Assembly: GCA_026387515.1 (NCBI GenBank)
Contig: JAPLLP010000199.1
Span: 1-5,469, forward strand
Reading direction: 5' to 3'
From: Candidatus Omnitrophota bacterium
Lineage (GTDB): Bacteria > Omnitrophota > Koll11 > Gygaellales > Profunditerraquicolaceae
DNA length: 5,469 nucleotides
Part shown: in pieces, positions 1 to 5,469 of the stretch
Numbering within the stretch: the first letter of the stretch is position 1
Layout of the letters: every line of letters begins with the position of its first letter
Notes under the pieces: generated by a model
The model's database searches: none
What the model was told of the DNA's origin: nothing
The model's input: the letters and a program-made list of their open reading frames with translations, nothing else
Position numbers and translations under genes: made by a program

Positions 1-116
1 TCAAGGCGCCTCACCTCCGAAGAAAGATCAATCTTTTTATCCGAGACAAAATCCTTGAGCTCTCCTATTTTCTTTTCAAGCTCGGTAATCGGTTTTTCAA
101 AATCAAGTCCAGCCAT
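1..116 (-). CDS. accA: Acetyl-CoA carboxylase carboxyltransferase subunit alpha, N-terminal fragment (cut by window edge)
   Basis: Only the first 38 codons are present; the gene runs off the left edge. The visible peptide starts MAGLDFEKPITELEKKIGEL and continues with a segment containing KKIDLSSEVRRL. This is the typical start of AccA: an LDFEKPI-type opening, then a helical stretch rich in Glu and Lys, then an IDLS-type segment. In the known family, AccA pairs with AccD in the cytoplasm and moves the carboxyl group from carboxybiotin on AccB to acetyl-CoA, giving malonyl-CoA for fatty-acid synthesis. The ATG lies 2 bases after the stop of the L,D-transpeptidase gene, with only a weak purine-rich stretch (GTGGA) before it. 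Translation may therefore depend on coupling to the upstream gene. No catalytic residues lie within the visible part, so the call rests on the N-terminal pattern alone. Confidence 0.8.
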   Translation of the reverse strand, partial: MAGLDFEKPITELEKKIGELKDFVSDKKIDLSSEVRRL

Positions 117-118
117 AA

Positions 119-899
119 TTAATCCACTATGGTTACTTCGGTGCCGGTTGGAACGATAGAATACAACTCTTCCGCGTCGCTATTGGCCATGCGCACGCAC
201 CCCTGGGTAACCTGTTTACCCAGGCTGCTCGGATCAACGGTGCCGTGAATGCCATAACCCGGCAGGTCGATACCTAACCAACGCGTACCCAGGAGATTAT
301 CTGCGCTTCCCGGAAGCACCACCGCCCCTGCTTTAAACCAGGTGGGATCCGGTTGAAACTATATACGTTTTCATAACCTCTTCTTCGCTTTTTAAGATAA
401 GGGTATTCTGAGATTTATCCACCAGCATACTAAAGGGCGCGGCCCAGACTTTAATCTTAACTCCGGGAACAAGCCTGTCGTTAACCAAATGATTGCTCCT
501 CATGATCAATTCGGCAGTAGTCTTGAATTCTTTAGCGATCCTGGTAAGCGTATCACCATGCCTTATCTCGTAAGCTACGCTCTTGGGAGTAACCACGGGA
601 GAAAACAACAATCGCATATTCAACTCCTCGGCCTTCCTTTGCCAGCTCATCACCTCTGACGAACTCGCGAAGCTGACAATTAATTTCTGGTAAATAAGCT
701 TGGCCTCCCAGAGGTTGCCTTTGGCCTCCAATTCCTTTGCCCGGCCCAAAAGGCTCCGGGAGGAACTAAAAACAGGCGCGGTTACGTTGACAGACTTGAT
801 TGCCTTGAAAGCCTTATTATGTTTCTTGGCTAGGAACACTAAAAAAATGAGCCCGGCCACAATTATAGCTGCCGTAATTACCAAAAATCTTCTATTCAT
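119..899 (-). pseudogene. LysM-domain L,D-transpeptidase, frame broken inside the YkuD domain
   Basis: The gene reads in two frames. The first part (899 to the stop at 333-335, 188 aa) has a membrane anchor (residues 5-24), a short helical linker region (about 48-95), a LysM domain (about 108-152, with HGDTLTRIAKEF and a PG-x-KIKVW end) and the first strands of a YkuD domain (MLVDKSQNTLILK, TYIVSTG). The second part, in another frame from about 349 to 119, continues as DPTWFKAGAVVLPGS, then GYGIHGT, then TQGCVRM. This supplies the conserved His (codon 245-247) and the catalytic Cys (codon 197-199). Between STG and DPTWFKAG, relatives normally have about 17 residues (an STPVGTFKI-like stretch), which are absent here. 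The loss therefore removes about 50-56 bases, a number that is 2 modulo 3. An intact enzyme would make 3-3 crosslinks or attach proteins to peptidoglycan outside the inner membrane. The start at 899 has AAAGGA at a good distance. The break is either a real mutation or an assembly error. Confidence 0.85.
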
Positions 900-925
900 C
901 GAATCCTTTCTCTCTCGCGTTAAAA

Positions 926-1372
926 TTATTGAGCCAGTATAGCTATGGTTACGCCTAACAAAAATCCTACTATTACTTCCATGGGAGTATGGCCCACGAG
1001 TTCACGCAAACGATTATCTTTGATCTTTCCCTGCCAGTATATATCCTCGGTTATCTTATTCAGTATCCTGGCCTGCCTGCCGGTTGCCCTGCGCACGCCT
1101 TGAGCGTCAAACATCACCACCAAGGCAAATGCCGCGGCAAGCGCAAAATACACCGTGTCAAATCCGAATCCCAAACCAATAGCGGTTGCCAAACATGAGG
1201 CTCCGGAGGCATGGCTGGAAGGCATGCCTCCAGTCCCTATAAACCAACGAAAATCAAACTTCTTTTCACGCATTACTCCTAAAGTCACCTTCACCATCTG
1301 GGCGATTACCCAAGCGGCGAGCGTAGTCATAAAAATCTTATTCTTTACAATCTGAGAGAAAGCTTCATTCAT
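926..1372 (-). CDS. Divergent PAP2 family membrane protein (DUF212, YuiD-like)
   Basis: This 148-residue protein has about four hydrophobic segments (near 12-32, 56-72, 74-90 and 131-147). It carries the hallmark motifs of the divergent PAP2 / acid-phosphatase-vanadium-haloperoxidase-related family: GGMPSSHA (48-55), DAQGVRRATGRQA (89-101) and GHTPMEV (127-133). The SSH, RR and GHT elements correspond to the phosphate-binding and catalytic positions of PAP2 enzymes. A role in removing phosphate from a lipid or isoprenoid phosphate in the membrane is plausible but is an inference; the family is poorly characterised. The length is usual for the family. Its ATG overlaps the stop of the upstream coiled-coil gene as ATGA, so the two are probably translationally coupled; no good ribosome site is visible. 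The L,D-transpeptidase start follows 26 bases after its stop. Confidence 0.9.
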   Translation of the reverse strand: MNEAFSQIVKNKIFMTTLAAWVIAQMVKVTLGVMREKKFDFRWFIGTGGMPSSHASGASCLATAIGLGFGFDTVYFALAAAFALVVMFDAQGVRRATGRQARILNKITEDIYWQGKIKDNRLRELVGHTPMEVIVGFLLGVTIAILAQ

Positions 1373-1968
1373 AGCTGTTTATTATAAGGTATTACTTCTA
1401 TATTGACTTCACGCGGGAAGGTGAGTTTGCCGTCTTTGACCAGGTATCCCCTATTACCTTCGATTATTTTCCTGGTGGGCGTTTTCTGGATCATTTCCTC
1501 TTCTTCTTTGCGCGGCCTATGCCGCAGTATCCTTATTGCCTTCTTAAGCTCGCTTAAAGAGCTAAACTTCAACCGGAAATCTTCGTTTTCCTGTTCTAGT
1601 TGCCCGATTCTCTGATTAAGCCTTATCTGCCGCTTACGCAGCACCGAATTCTCAAGCTTGAAGATATTAATGCGGCTTGAGATATCTTCATTTAACCTTA
1701 CCGAGGCAAATATCTTCCTTCCCGCAGCCCTTAGGTTATCTTTATAAAGAACCCTTAAGCCCTCCAATTGGCTTTCTCTTTGTTTCTCTTTCTCTAGCTC
1801 CTGCAAGAGTTTTTGTCTCTCTTGCTGCAGAACGGTTAGTTCGCTTTCGGCGTTTTTCAGGTTCCCCTGCAATACGCTTTTATCTCTTAGCAAAGCCAGG
1901 TACTCAAAGACGCAGACAGCCGTTATCCCGATCAAAAAAGCGATAAAAATAACCTTGAGGTTCTTCAT
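1369..1968 (-). CDS. Membrane-anchored coiled-coil protein of unknown function
   Basis: I do not recognise a named family. The 199-residue protein begins with a short basic stretch and one hydrophobic helix (about 5-24), which is either an uncleaved signal anchor or a signal peptide. Two long charged helical stretches follow (about 30-75 and 95-145), rich in Leu, Glu, Gln, Lys and Arg with heptad-like spacing, as expected for a coiled coil. After a very charged link (HRPRKEEEE, 150-158) the C-terminus (about 168-195) looks like a small beta unit, with GNRGYLVKDGKLTFPREV and then IEVIPY. The layout suggests a protein tethered to the inner membrane that reaches into the periplasm, perhaps as a scaffold for envelope factors. 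That role is inferred only from its neighbours. It is probably the first gene of the operon: CAGGAT precedes the ATG and a promoter lies close upstream. Confidence 0.8.
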   Translation of the reverse strand: MKNLKVIFIAFLIGITAVCVFEYLALLRDKSVLQGNLKNAESELTVLQQERQKLLQELEKEKQRESQLEGLRVLYKDNLRAAGRKIFASVRLNEDISSRINIFKLENSVLRKRQIRLNQRIGQLEQENEDFRLKFSSLSELKKAIRILRHRPRKEEEEMIQKTPTRKIIEGNRGYLVKDGKLTFPREVNIEVIPYNKQL

Positions 1969-1990
1969 CTAATCCTGTTATTAAAATATT

Positions 1991-2019
1991 ATTATATAGA
2001 CGACAATGGCAAAAAGCAA
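1991..2019 (-). promoter_or_regulatory. Sigma-70-type promoter for the leftward envelope/accA operon
   Basis: On the minus strand, TTGCTT (2019-2014) and a perfect TATAAT (1996-1991) are 17 bases apart. Transcription would start near 1984, leaving a leader of about 16 bases that holds the CAGGAT ribosome-binding stretch before the ATG at 1968. The -35 box matches TTGACA at four of six positions. No second promoter of similar quality was seen between the genes to the left, which supports one transcript covering 1968 down into accA. Confidence 0.6.
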
Positions 2020-2053
2020 GGGTTTTCCTTACGCTAAAAGCAAATAAACCCTG

Positions 2054-2086
2054 TTAGATTTTGACTGACTGTGCGTCTAATATAGG
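2054..2086 (+). promoter_or_regulatory. Possible promoter for comM
   Basis: The region has a TTGACT at 2061-2066, but its spacing to the A+T-rich TAATATAGG (2078-2086) is only 11-14 bases, too short for a standard promoter. The better-spaced pair is TTAGAT (2054-2059), 18 bases, TAATAT (2078-2083), with poorer box matches. A start site near 2090 would leave a leader of about 75-80 bases containing both hairpins upstream of comM. The placement is tentative. Confidence 0.3.
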
Positions 2087-2117
2087 TAAAGGCAACACCC
2101 CGTGCTAAGCGGATCAC

Positions 2118-2156
2118 CCCCAATCCTATCGGATGGATTGGGGTTCGCATTGCGAA
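2118..2156 (+). promoter_or_regulatory. Two abutting hairpins in the comM leader
   Basis: Two perfect inverted repeats lie back to back with no spacer. The first pairs CCCCAATCC (2118-2126) with GGATTGGGG (2135-2143) around an 8-base loop, TATCGGAT. The second pairs TTCGC (2144-2148) with GCGAA (2152-2156) around ATT. The last two bases of the second stem are the first two of the AAGGAGG ribosome site (2155-2161). No T-run follows, so this is not an ordinary terminator. It could be a cis-acting control of translation, an mRNA stabiliser or, as DNA, an operator. It could also be a short dispersed intergenic repeat. It matches no riboswitch class that I know. Confidence 0.5.
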
Positions 2157-2161
2157 GGAGG
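2155..2161 (+). promoter_or_regulatory. Strong Shine-Dalgarno that fixes the comM start
   Basis: AAGGAGG is followed by a 6-base spacer and the ATG at 2168. This rules against the longer open frame beginning at 2102, whose extra 22 codons cover the hairpins and have no family resemblance, whereas [17 protein letters not shown] from 2168 is a typical ComM start. Confidence 0.85.
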
Positions 2162-2167
2162 TTGGAT

Positions 2168-3641
2168 ATGTTGGCAAAGGCTTTGAGTTTCGGCTTATGC
2201 GGTATAGAAGCATACCCTATTGAAATTGAGGTAGATGTCTCCTGGGGCCTGCCAGCAGTAAACCTGGTAGGGCTGGCAGACGCGGCCATAAGAGAAAGCA
2301 AGGAGCGGGTTAAGTCTGCGATAAAAAATTCCGGCTTCAGTTGGCCGGGAGAAAGAATCACCGTAAGCCTGGCTCCTTCCGACATCAAGAAAGAAGGGGC
2401 TGCCTTTGACCTGGCAATTGCCTTAGGCTTACTTGCGGCGAGTGGCCAATTGGAAGCCCGTAAGCTACAAGATTATTATATACTGGGAGAGCTTTCTTTG
2501 GACGGCTCTCTGCGGCCGGTCCAAGGCGCCCTCCCCATTGCCATTGCCCTAGCCAGGTCCAAACTGAAAAACATCATACTGCCGCAACAAAATGCCCAGG
2601 AGGCCGCGATAGTTTCAGAAACCCGGGTTTTCCCCTTAAGGACATTGCGAGAAACAGTTGAATTCCTGCATTATCCAGAAAATATCCCTCCGCTAGTGTC
2701 AGATGTAGGCAGTGTTTTCCGGACAAATAGTCATTACACACTTGACTTCTCAGAGGTAAAAGGCCAATACCTGACAAAAAGGGCCCTAGAGGTGGCGGTC
2801 GCGGGCCGGCATAATATCATCATGATCGGCCCTCCGGGAAGCGGAAAAACCATGCTGGCCAAGAGGATACCCGGCATTATGCCGGATCTTTCCCTGGAAG
2901 AATCAATAGAGATCACTAAAATACACTCAGTCTCAGAAAGCCGTCTCTTAAAGAATGGCCTGGTTTGCGCAAGGCCTTTTCGCACTCCGCACCACACCAT
3001 CTCAGATATTGCCTTGATAGGCGGCGGAGCCAATTGCAAACCCGGGGAAATAAGCCTGGCGCACCAAGGAGTATTATTCTTGGATGAACTGCCGGAATTC
3101 CACCGCAACGCCTTAGAGGCATTACGCCAACCCCTGGAAGACGGATGTATATCTATCTCACGCGCCAACCGCTCCCTCGTATTCCCGGCAACATTCATGC
3201 TTGTCTGCGCCATGAACCCCTGTCCGTGCGGTACACTTGGACAACATAAAAACCCCTGCAGATGTTCAACTACCCATATTGCCAGGTACCGTGCGAAAAT
3301 CTCTGGACCATTGTTAGACAGGATTGATATCCACATAGGTGTTCCAGCTGCCAGATACCAAGACTTAACCAGCAGCCTCCCCGCGGAAAGCTCCGCCCAC
3401 CGAAGGAATATTCTTTAATGCCCAGATGAATACCAGATTGATTAAAAAACATTGTCTATTGGAAGAAGGAGCGAAGGATCTGCTCAAAATGGCGATGACG
3501 GAACTGGGATTTTCGGCAAGGGCTTACGATAAGATACTTAAGGTTGCGCGTACGATTGCGGATTTGTCAGGAAGTAAGACTATCCTTCCGGGCCACATCT
3601 CGGAAGCGATACAATACAGGAGTTTGGATAGACAGAACTAA
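2168..3641 (+). pseudogene. comM: ComM/YifB-type AAA+ ATPase (magnesium-chelatase-like), frame broken near the 3' end
   Basis: The first frame (2168-3418, 416 aa) holds the N-terminal ChlI/Lon-protease-like domain (about residues 1-170) and the AAA+ domain. Walker A is GPPGSGKT (221-228), RPFRTPHH is at 269-276, Walker B is VLFLDE (302-307), the Cys cluster MNPCPCG starts at 349, and LLDRIDI at 382-388 carries the conserved DRID arginine. After ESSA the frame is lost and ends at a TAA at 3416-3418. The C-terminal Mg-chelatase domain resumes in another frame from about 3399 ([17 protein letters not shown]) and runs to 3641, with ARAYDKILKVARTIADL and AIQYRSLDR. About 20 residues (an IRERV-type helix) are missing, roughly 56-62 bases and 2 modulo 3. 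Restored, the protein would be about 509 aa, the normal family size. In known cases ComM is a hexameric helicase that aids branch migration during natural transformation. The fragments could be real decay or an assembly fault; conserved sequence on both sides argues against old decay. Confidence 0.9.
3212..3257 (+). repeat. Left copy of a 46-base direct repeat, inside comM
   Basis: This stretch encodes [15 protein letters not shown] of the ComM cysteine motif. A copy in the same orientation lies at 5423-5468, with 44 of 46 bases identical. The similarity begins exactly at the ATG codon and stops at 3257. This is the native copy, because it is in frame with conserved ComM sequence on both sides. 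Confidence 0.9.
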
Positions 3642-3653
3642 ACCTAATTTTAA

Positions 3654-5345
3654 CTAAGGACGTAGCTCGATTACTTTAAACCAACCAAAGGCTGAAGACG
3701 AACACTCCTTTTCTTTAATCAAAGATACTACCCTGCTAAAATCGGTAAGCCTAACGCCCATGAAAGTAACAGCATCTCCTTCTATTACTATATATCTAAC
3801 CTTATACTTATTAATATTCTTAATCAGGTTATCTTCATATAATTTGAATTTATCTGAATGCAACTGTGGTAACGTTAAGCCACCGTGAAACCATAAAGTT
3901 GGATTCACGGAAGGTTTTCTCGTTAATGCATATAAAATTGAAGTATCTCCAAACAAAAAGAAGTTTTCCTTTTTCTCTATTAAGAATTGAGCTACATTTT
4001 TTAAGTCTTCTTCTTGGAATTTGTAAAAACTATCCGGGATAGAAAAAAACATAAATTGTAATTCGGAAGGCAATACTGTTACCTGTTTTTTGTTGCCGAC
4101 AAACAAAAGATCATTAACCGCTCTGGTATTATTAATCTTCTTATTAAATATTACTGCATCTGATAGCACATTATAAACAAAAAGCATATTGATGAATATC
4201 GTAAAGATTATTTTCTTGCTAATCAAAAATTTGGTATTAATTGACTTAAGCAGAAAATTGTGTATAATTCCTACGCTCACAAAAATAAATGGGATACCGT
4301 TTTCGACCTGGTTCAGAGTAAACATAATAAACAAGTTACAGATCATTATCAATGCTACCGCCAATATAATCTCCGCTATCATGTTGCCGATCTCTTTTTT
4401 GAGATTTGCAGTATTGCCTCTATCTAGAAAAGAATATACTTGGATTAAAAATACCGCAATGAGCCCTGCATAAACAAGGGTAAATGAATTAATCTTAATT
4501 AATGGGGGTGCAAGGGGTGCAACTGCTCTGGGGTAAAATAATGCCGTCAAAAATCCAACTGGAGTAAGCGCAGAGAATATTCTGTCGAGCCTTAGCAATC
4601 CGATTCTAAAAGGCAATTCAATGAAATATAGCTTCAGTTGGGATAATTCCATTTGAGAAATCTTGAATATTGCAAACAATATAGCAACCGTAAAAATAAT
4701 TCCGCAGACAAGAGACAATATCATCTTGGGATAAAAATTATTCTTTTCCGTTAAAAATAGAAGTAATATAACAACCGGCACTGCAAAGACAGAGGGTATC
4801 TGCTTGCTTAGATAAGCCAGAGCAATTGTAAAAGGTATAAAAAACCAACATAGAGTCTTCACTAAATTATTCTCTGTTTTTGAGGCCTTAACCGCTATAA
4901 CTATTACACACAGAATAAAAATTAAAGCATGCTGATCTGCAAATGGTACTCCCATTGGCGGATAATAAATAATCCCGCTTAGAAACGCGTAAAAAAATGA
5001 AAGCGGTTTTGATGCCCTGAACAATCGTAACAATACAAAAACTAATACACAGAATATACCATTTACAAGAGCAGCATGTAAAACGTAAATAAACCAGCTT
5101 ACACCGAAAAGACGGAAAAATACTGATTGGATAAATATCGGTACTATGCCATTTGGTGCGGTGAAATCTCGAAAAGGAACCTGCCCAGAAATGATCCTCC
5201 ATGCACCATCAAAGATAATTGAATGATCTAAAGGCATAAAACCCCTTCTGCCATAATATAAACAAATAATTACTGCAAAAATGAAAATAATTACTAATAA
5301 ACTAAACTCTGTTTTCGATCTTAGATAATCTTTGCTTGTAATCAT
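3654..5345 (-). CDS. Polytopic GT-C-like membrane glycosyltransferase
   Basis: The 563-residue protein has about 11-13 membrane segments in residues 13-400 and a soluble C-terminal domain of about 160 residues (402-563). Near the N-terminus, after the first helix, the loop has PLDHSIIFDGAWRIISGQVP followed by FRDF (38-61). The acidic residues D40 and D46 and the G-x-x-P-[FY]-RDF pattern are typical of the first outside loop of PMT/ArnT-like GT-C enzymes. A second polar loop has PFADQHA (134-140). Such enzymes move sugars from polyprenyl-phosphate donors to lipids, glycans or proteins on the outer face of the inner membrane; the acceptor here cannot be told. The start at 5345 is chosen because AGGGGGGAAG lies 8 bases upstream; the longer TTG (5396) and ATG (5390) starts would place coding sequence over the promoter. 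The gene is strikingly A+T-rich (30% G+C by hand count at 4861-4920, against 57% in comM at 2821-2880), which suggests acquisition. It is convergent with comM, with a 12-base gap and no clear terminator. Confidence 0.75.
   Translation of the reverse strand: MITSKDYLRSKTEFSLLVIIFIFAVIICLYYGRRGFMPLDHSIIFDGAWRIISGQVPFRDFTAPNGIVPIFIQSVFFRLFGVSWFIYVLHAALVNGIFCVLVFVLLRLFRASKPLSFFYAFLSGIIYYPPMGVPFADQHALIFILCVIVIAVKASKTENNLVKTLCWFFIPFTIALAYLSKQIPSVFAVPVVILLLFLTEKNNFYPKMILSLVCGIIFTVAILFAIFKISQMELSQLKLYFIELPFRIGLLRLDRIFSALTPVGFLTALFYPRAVAPLAPPLIKINSFTLVYAGLIAVFLIQVYSFLDRGNTANLKKEIGNMIAEIILAVALIMICNLFIMFTLNQVENGIPFIFVSVGIIHNFLLKSINTKFLISKKIIFTIFINMLFVYNVLSDAVIFNKKINNTRAVNDLLFVGNKKQVTVLPSELQFMFFSIPDSFYKFQEEDLKNVAQFLIEKKENFFLFGDTSILYALTRKPSVNPTLWFHGGLTLPQLHSDKFKLYEDNLIKNINKYKVRYIVIEGDAVTFMGVRLTDFSRVVSLIKEKECSSSAFGWFKVIELRP
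4505..4522. repeat. Perfect 9-base tandem duplication inside the GT-C-like gene
   Basis: GGGGTGCAA occurs twice head to tail in an unusually G-rich patch of an otherwise A+T-rich gene. On the coding strand it keeps the frame and gives a Val-Ala-Pro-Leu-Ala-Pro-Pro stretch (about residues 275-281) beside a hydrophobic segment. It is probably a small replication-slippage event. Confidence 0.7.
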
Positions 5346-5353
5346 TTTTATAA

Positions 5354-5380
5354 CTTCCCCCCTAGAAATAATTATATCAT
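5354..5380 (-). promoter_or_regulatory. Extended -10 promoter and ribosome site of the GT-C-like gene
   Basis: On the minus strand, TGATATAAT (5379-5371) is a perfect extended -10 element (TG, one base, TATAAT). No good -35 box lies at 16-18 bases; the TTGTCA at 5396-5391 is only 14 bases away. Transcription would start near 5364, directly before the strong ribosome site AGGGGGGAAG (5363-5354), so the leader is very short (about 19 bases). The gene therefore seems to have its own promoter. Confidence 0.6.
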
Positions 5381-5422
5381 AAAAATTCATTGACAAAGCT
5401 TATTAGTAGCATAACCAAAGTT

Positions 5423-5468
5423 ATGAATCCCTGTCCGTGCGTTACACTTGGACAACATAAAAACCCCT
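5423..5468 (+). repeat. Right copy of the 46-base comM repeat at the window end
   Basis: This is a direct copy of comM 3212-3257 with two differences: 5428 is T instead of C (silent, Asn) and 5442 is T instead of G (changing the conserved Gly after CPC to Val). Translated, it reads [15 protein letters not shown]. The base before the copy and the last base (5469, A instead of G) both differ from comM. There is no ribosome site before its ATG. It is either a displaced comM piece or a mis-joined contig end. Confidence 0.85.
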
Positions 5469-5469
5469 A

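Noticed and set aside
2006..2047. A 13-codon open frame (MAKSKGFPYAKSK) between the divergent promoters
   Set aside because: There is no ribosome site, it is very short, and it overlaps the promoter of the leftward operon.
2118..2145. Rho-independent terminator upstream of comM
   Set aside because: The stem is good, but only two T residues follow it, and it lies within the leader of the gene.
2102..2167. A 22-codon N-terminal extension of comM
   Set aside because: It spans the hairpins and ribosome site and does not resemble family members; ATG 2168 is far better supported.
2734..3336. Long antisense open frame within comM
   Set aside because: It is a shadow of the comM coding sequence, with no ribosome site or family resemblance.
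333..3425. Programmed frameshifting or translational bypassing in the two broken genes
   Set aside because: Conserved residues are missing from the DNA itself, so recoding could not restore the proteins, and no slippery site was seen.
3426..3641. A separate small gene downstream of comM
   Set aside because: Its sequence is the ComM C-terminal domain and its homology extends upstream of the ATG in the same frame, so it is the displaced 3' part of comM.
3212..5468. Template/variable repeat pair of a diversity-generating retroelement
   Set aside because: The differences between the copies are C/T and G/T, not at adenines, and there is no reverse transcriptase gene.

Overview
The window looks like part (perhaps a complete short contig) of a bacterial chromosome from a diderm, probably uncultivated, lineage. 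The gene content is ordinary housekeeping and envelope genes: fatty-acid synthesis, cell-wall crosslinking, a divergent PAP2 protein, comM and a polytopic GT-C-like membrane protein. The style of the proteins (a LysM/L,D-transpeptidase with a short membrane anchor beside accA, and a small coiled-coil membrane protein) recalls candidate phyla such as Omnitrophota. That placement is an impression, not something proved by the sequence. No RNA genes, CRISPR arrays, insertion sequences or integrases were seen.

Left block, minus strand (1-1968): four tightly packed genes read right to left and probably form one operon. In order of transcription they are a membrane-anchored coiled-coil protein of unknown function (1369-1968), a divergent PAP2 (DUF212/YuiD-type) membrane protein (926-1372, overlapping its predecessor as ATGA), a LysM plus L,D-transpeptidase (119-899, broken), and the start of accA (1-116, cut by the window edge). 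A good sigma-70-type promoter (TTGCTT, 17 bp, TATAAT) sits just upstream of the first gene. The set links envelope building with lipid supply.

Middle block, plus strand (about 2054-3641): a divergently transcribed comM-type AAA+ ATPase gene. Its leader carries two abutting perfect inverted repeats that run into a strong Shine-Dalgarno (AAGGAGG). The gene has all its AAA+ motifs, but the reading frame is broken near the 3' end, where about 20 codons are missing.

Right block, minus strand (3654-5400): a clearly more A+T-rich gene for a polytopic GT-C-like glycosyltransferase, convergent with comM. It has its own extended -10 promoter and a strong ribosome site, which move its start to 5345. 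The last 46 bases before the end (5423-5468) are a near-perfect direct copy of an internal piece of comM (3212-3257).

The most notable points are the two similar frame-breaking losses (in the L,D-transpeptidase and in comM, both of a length that is 2 modulo 3), the stray comM fragment at the right end, and the hairpin leader of comM. The first two could be assembly errors as easily as biology. I found no convincing undescribed multi-gene system.
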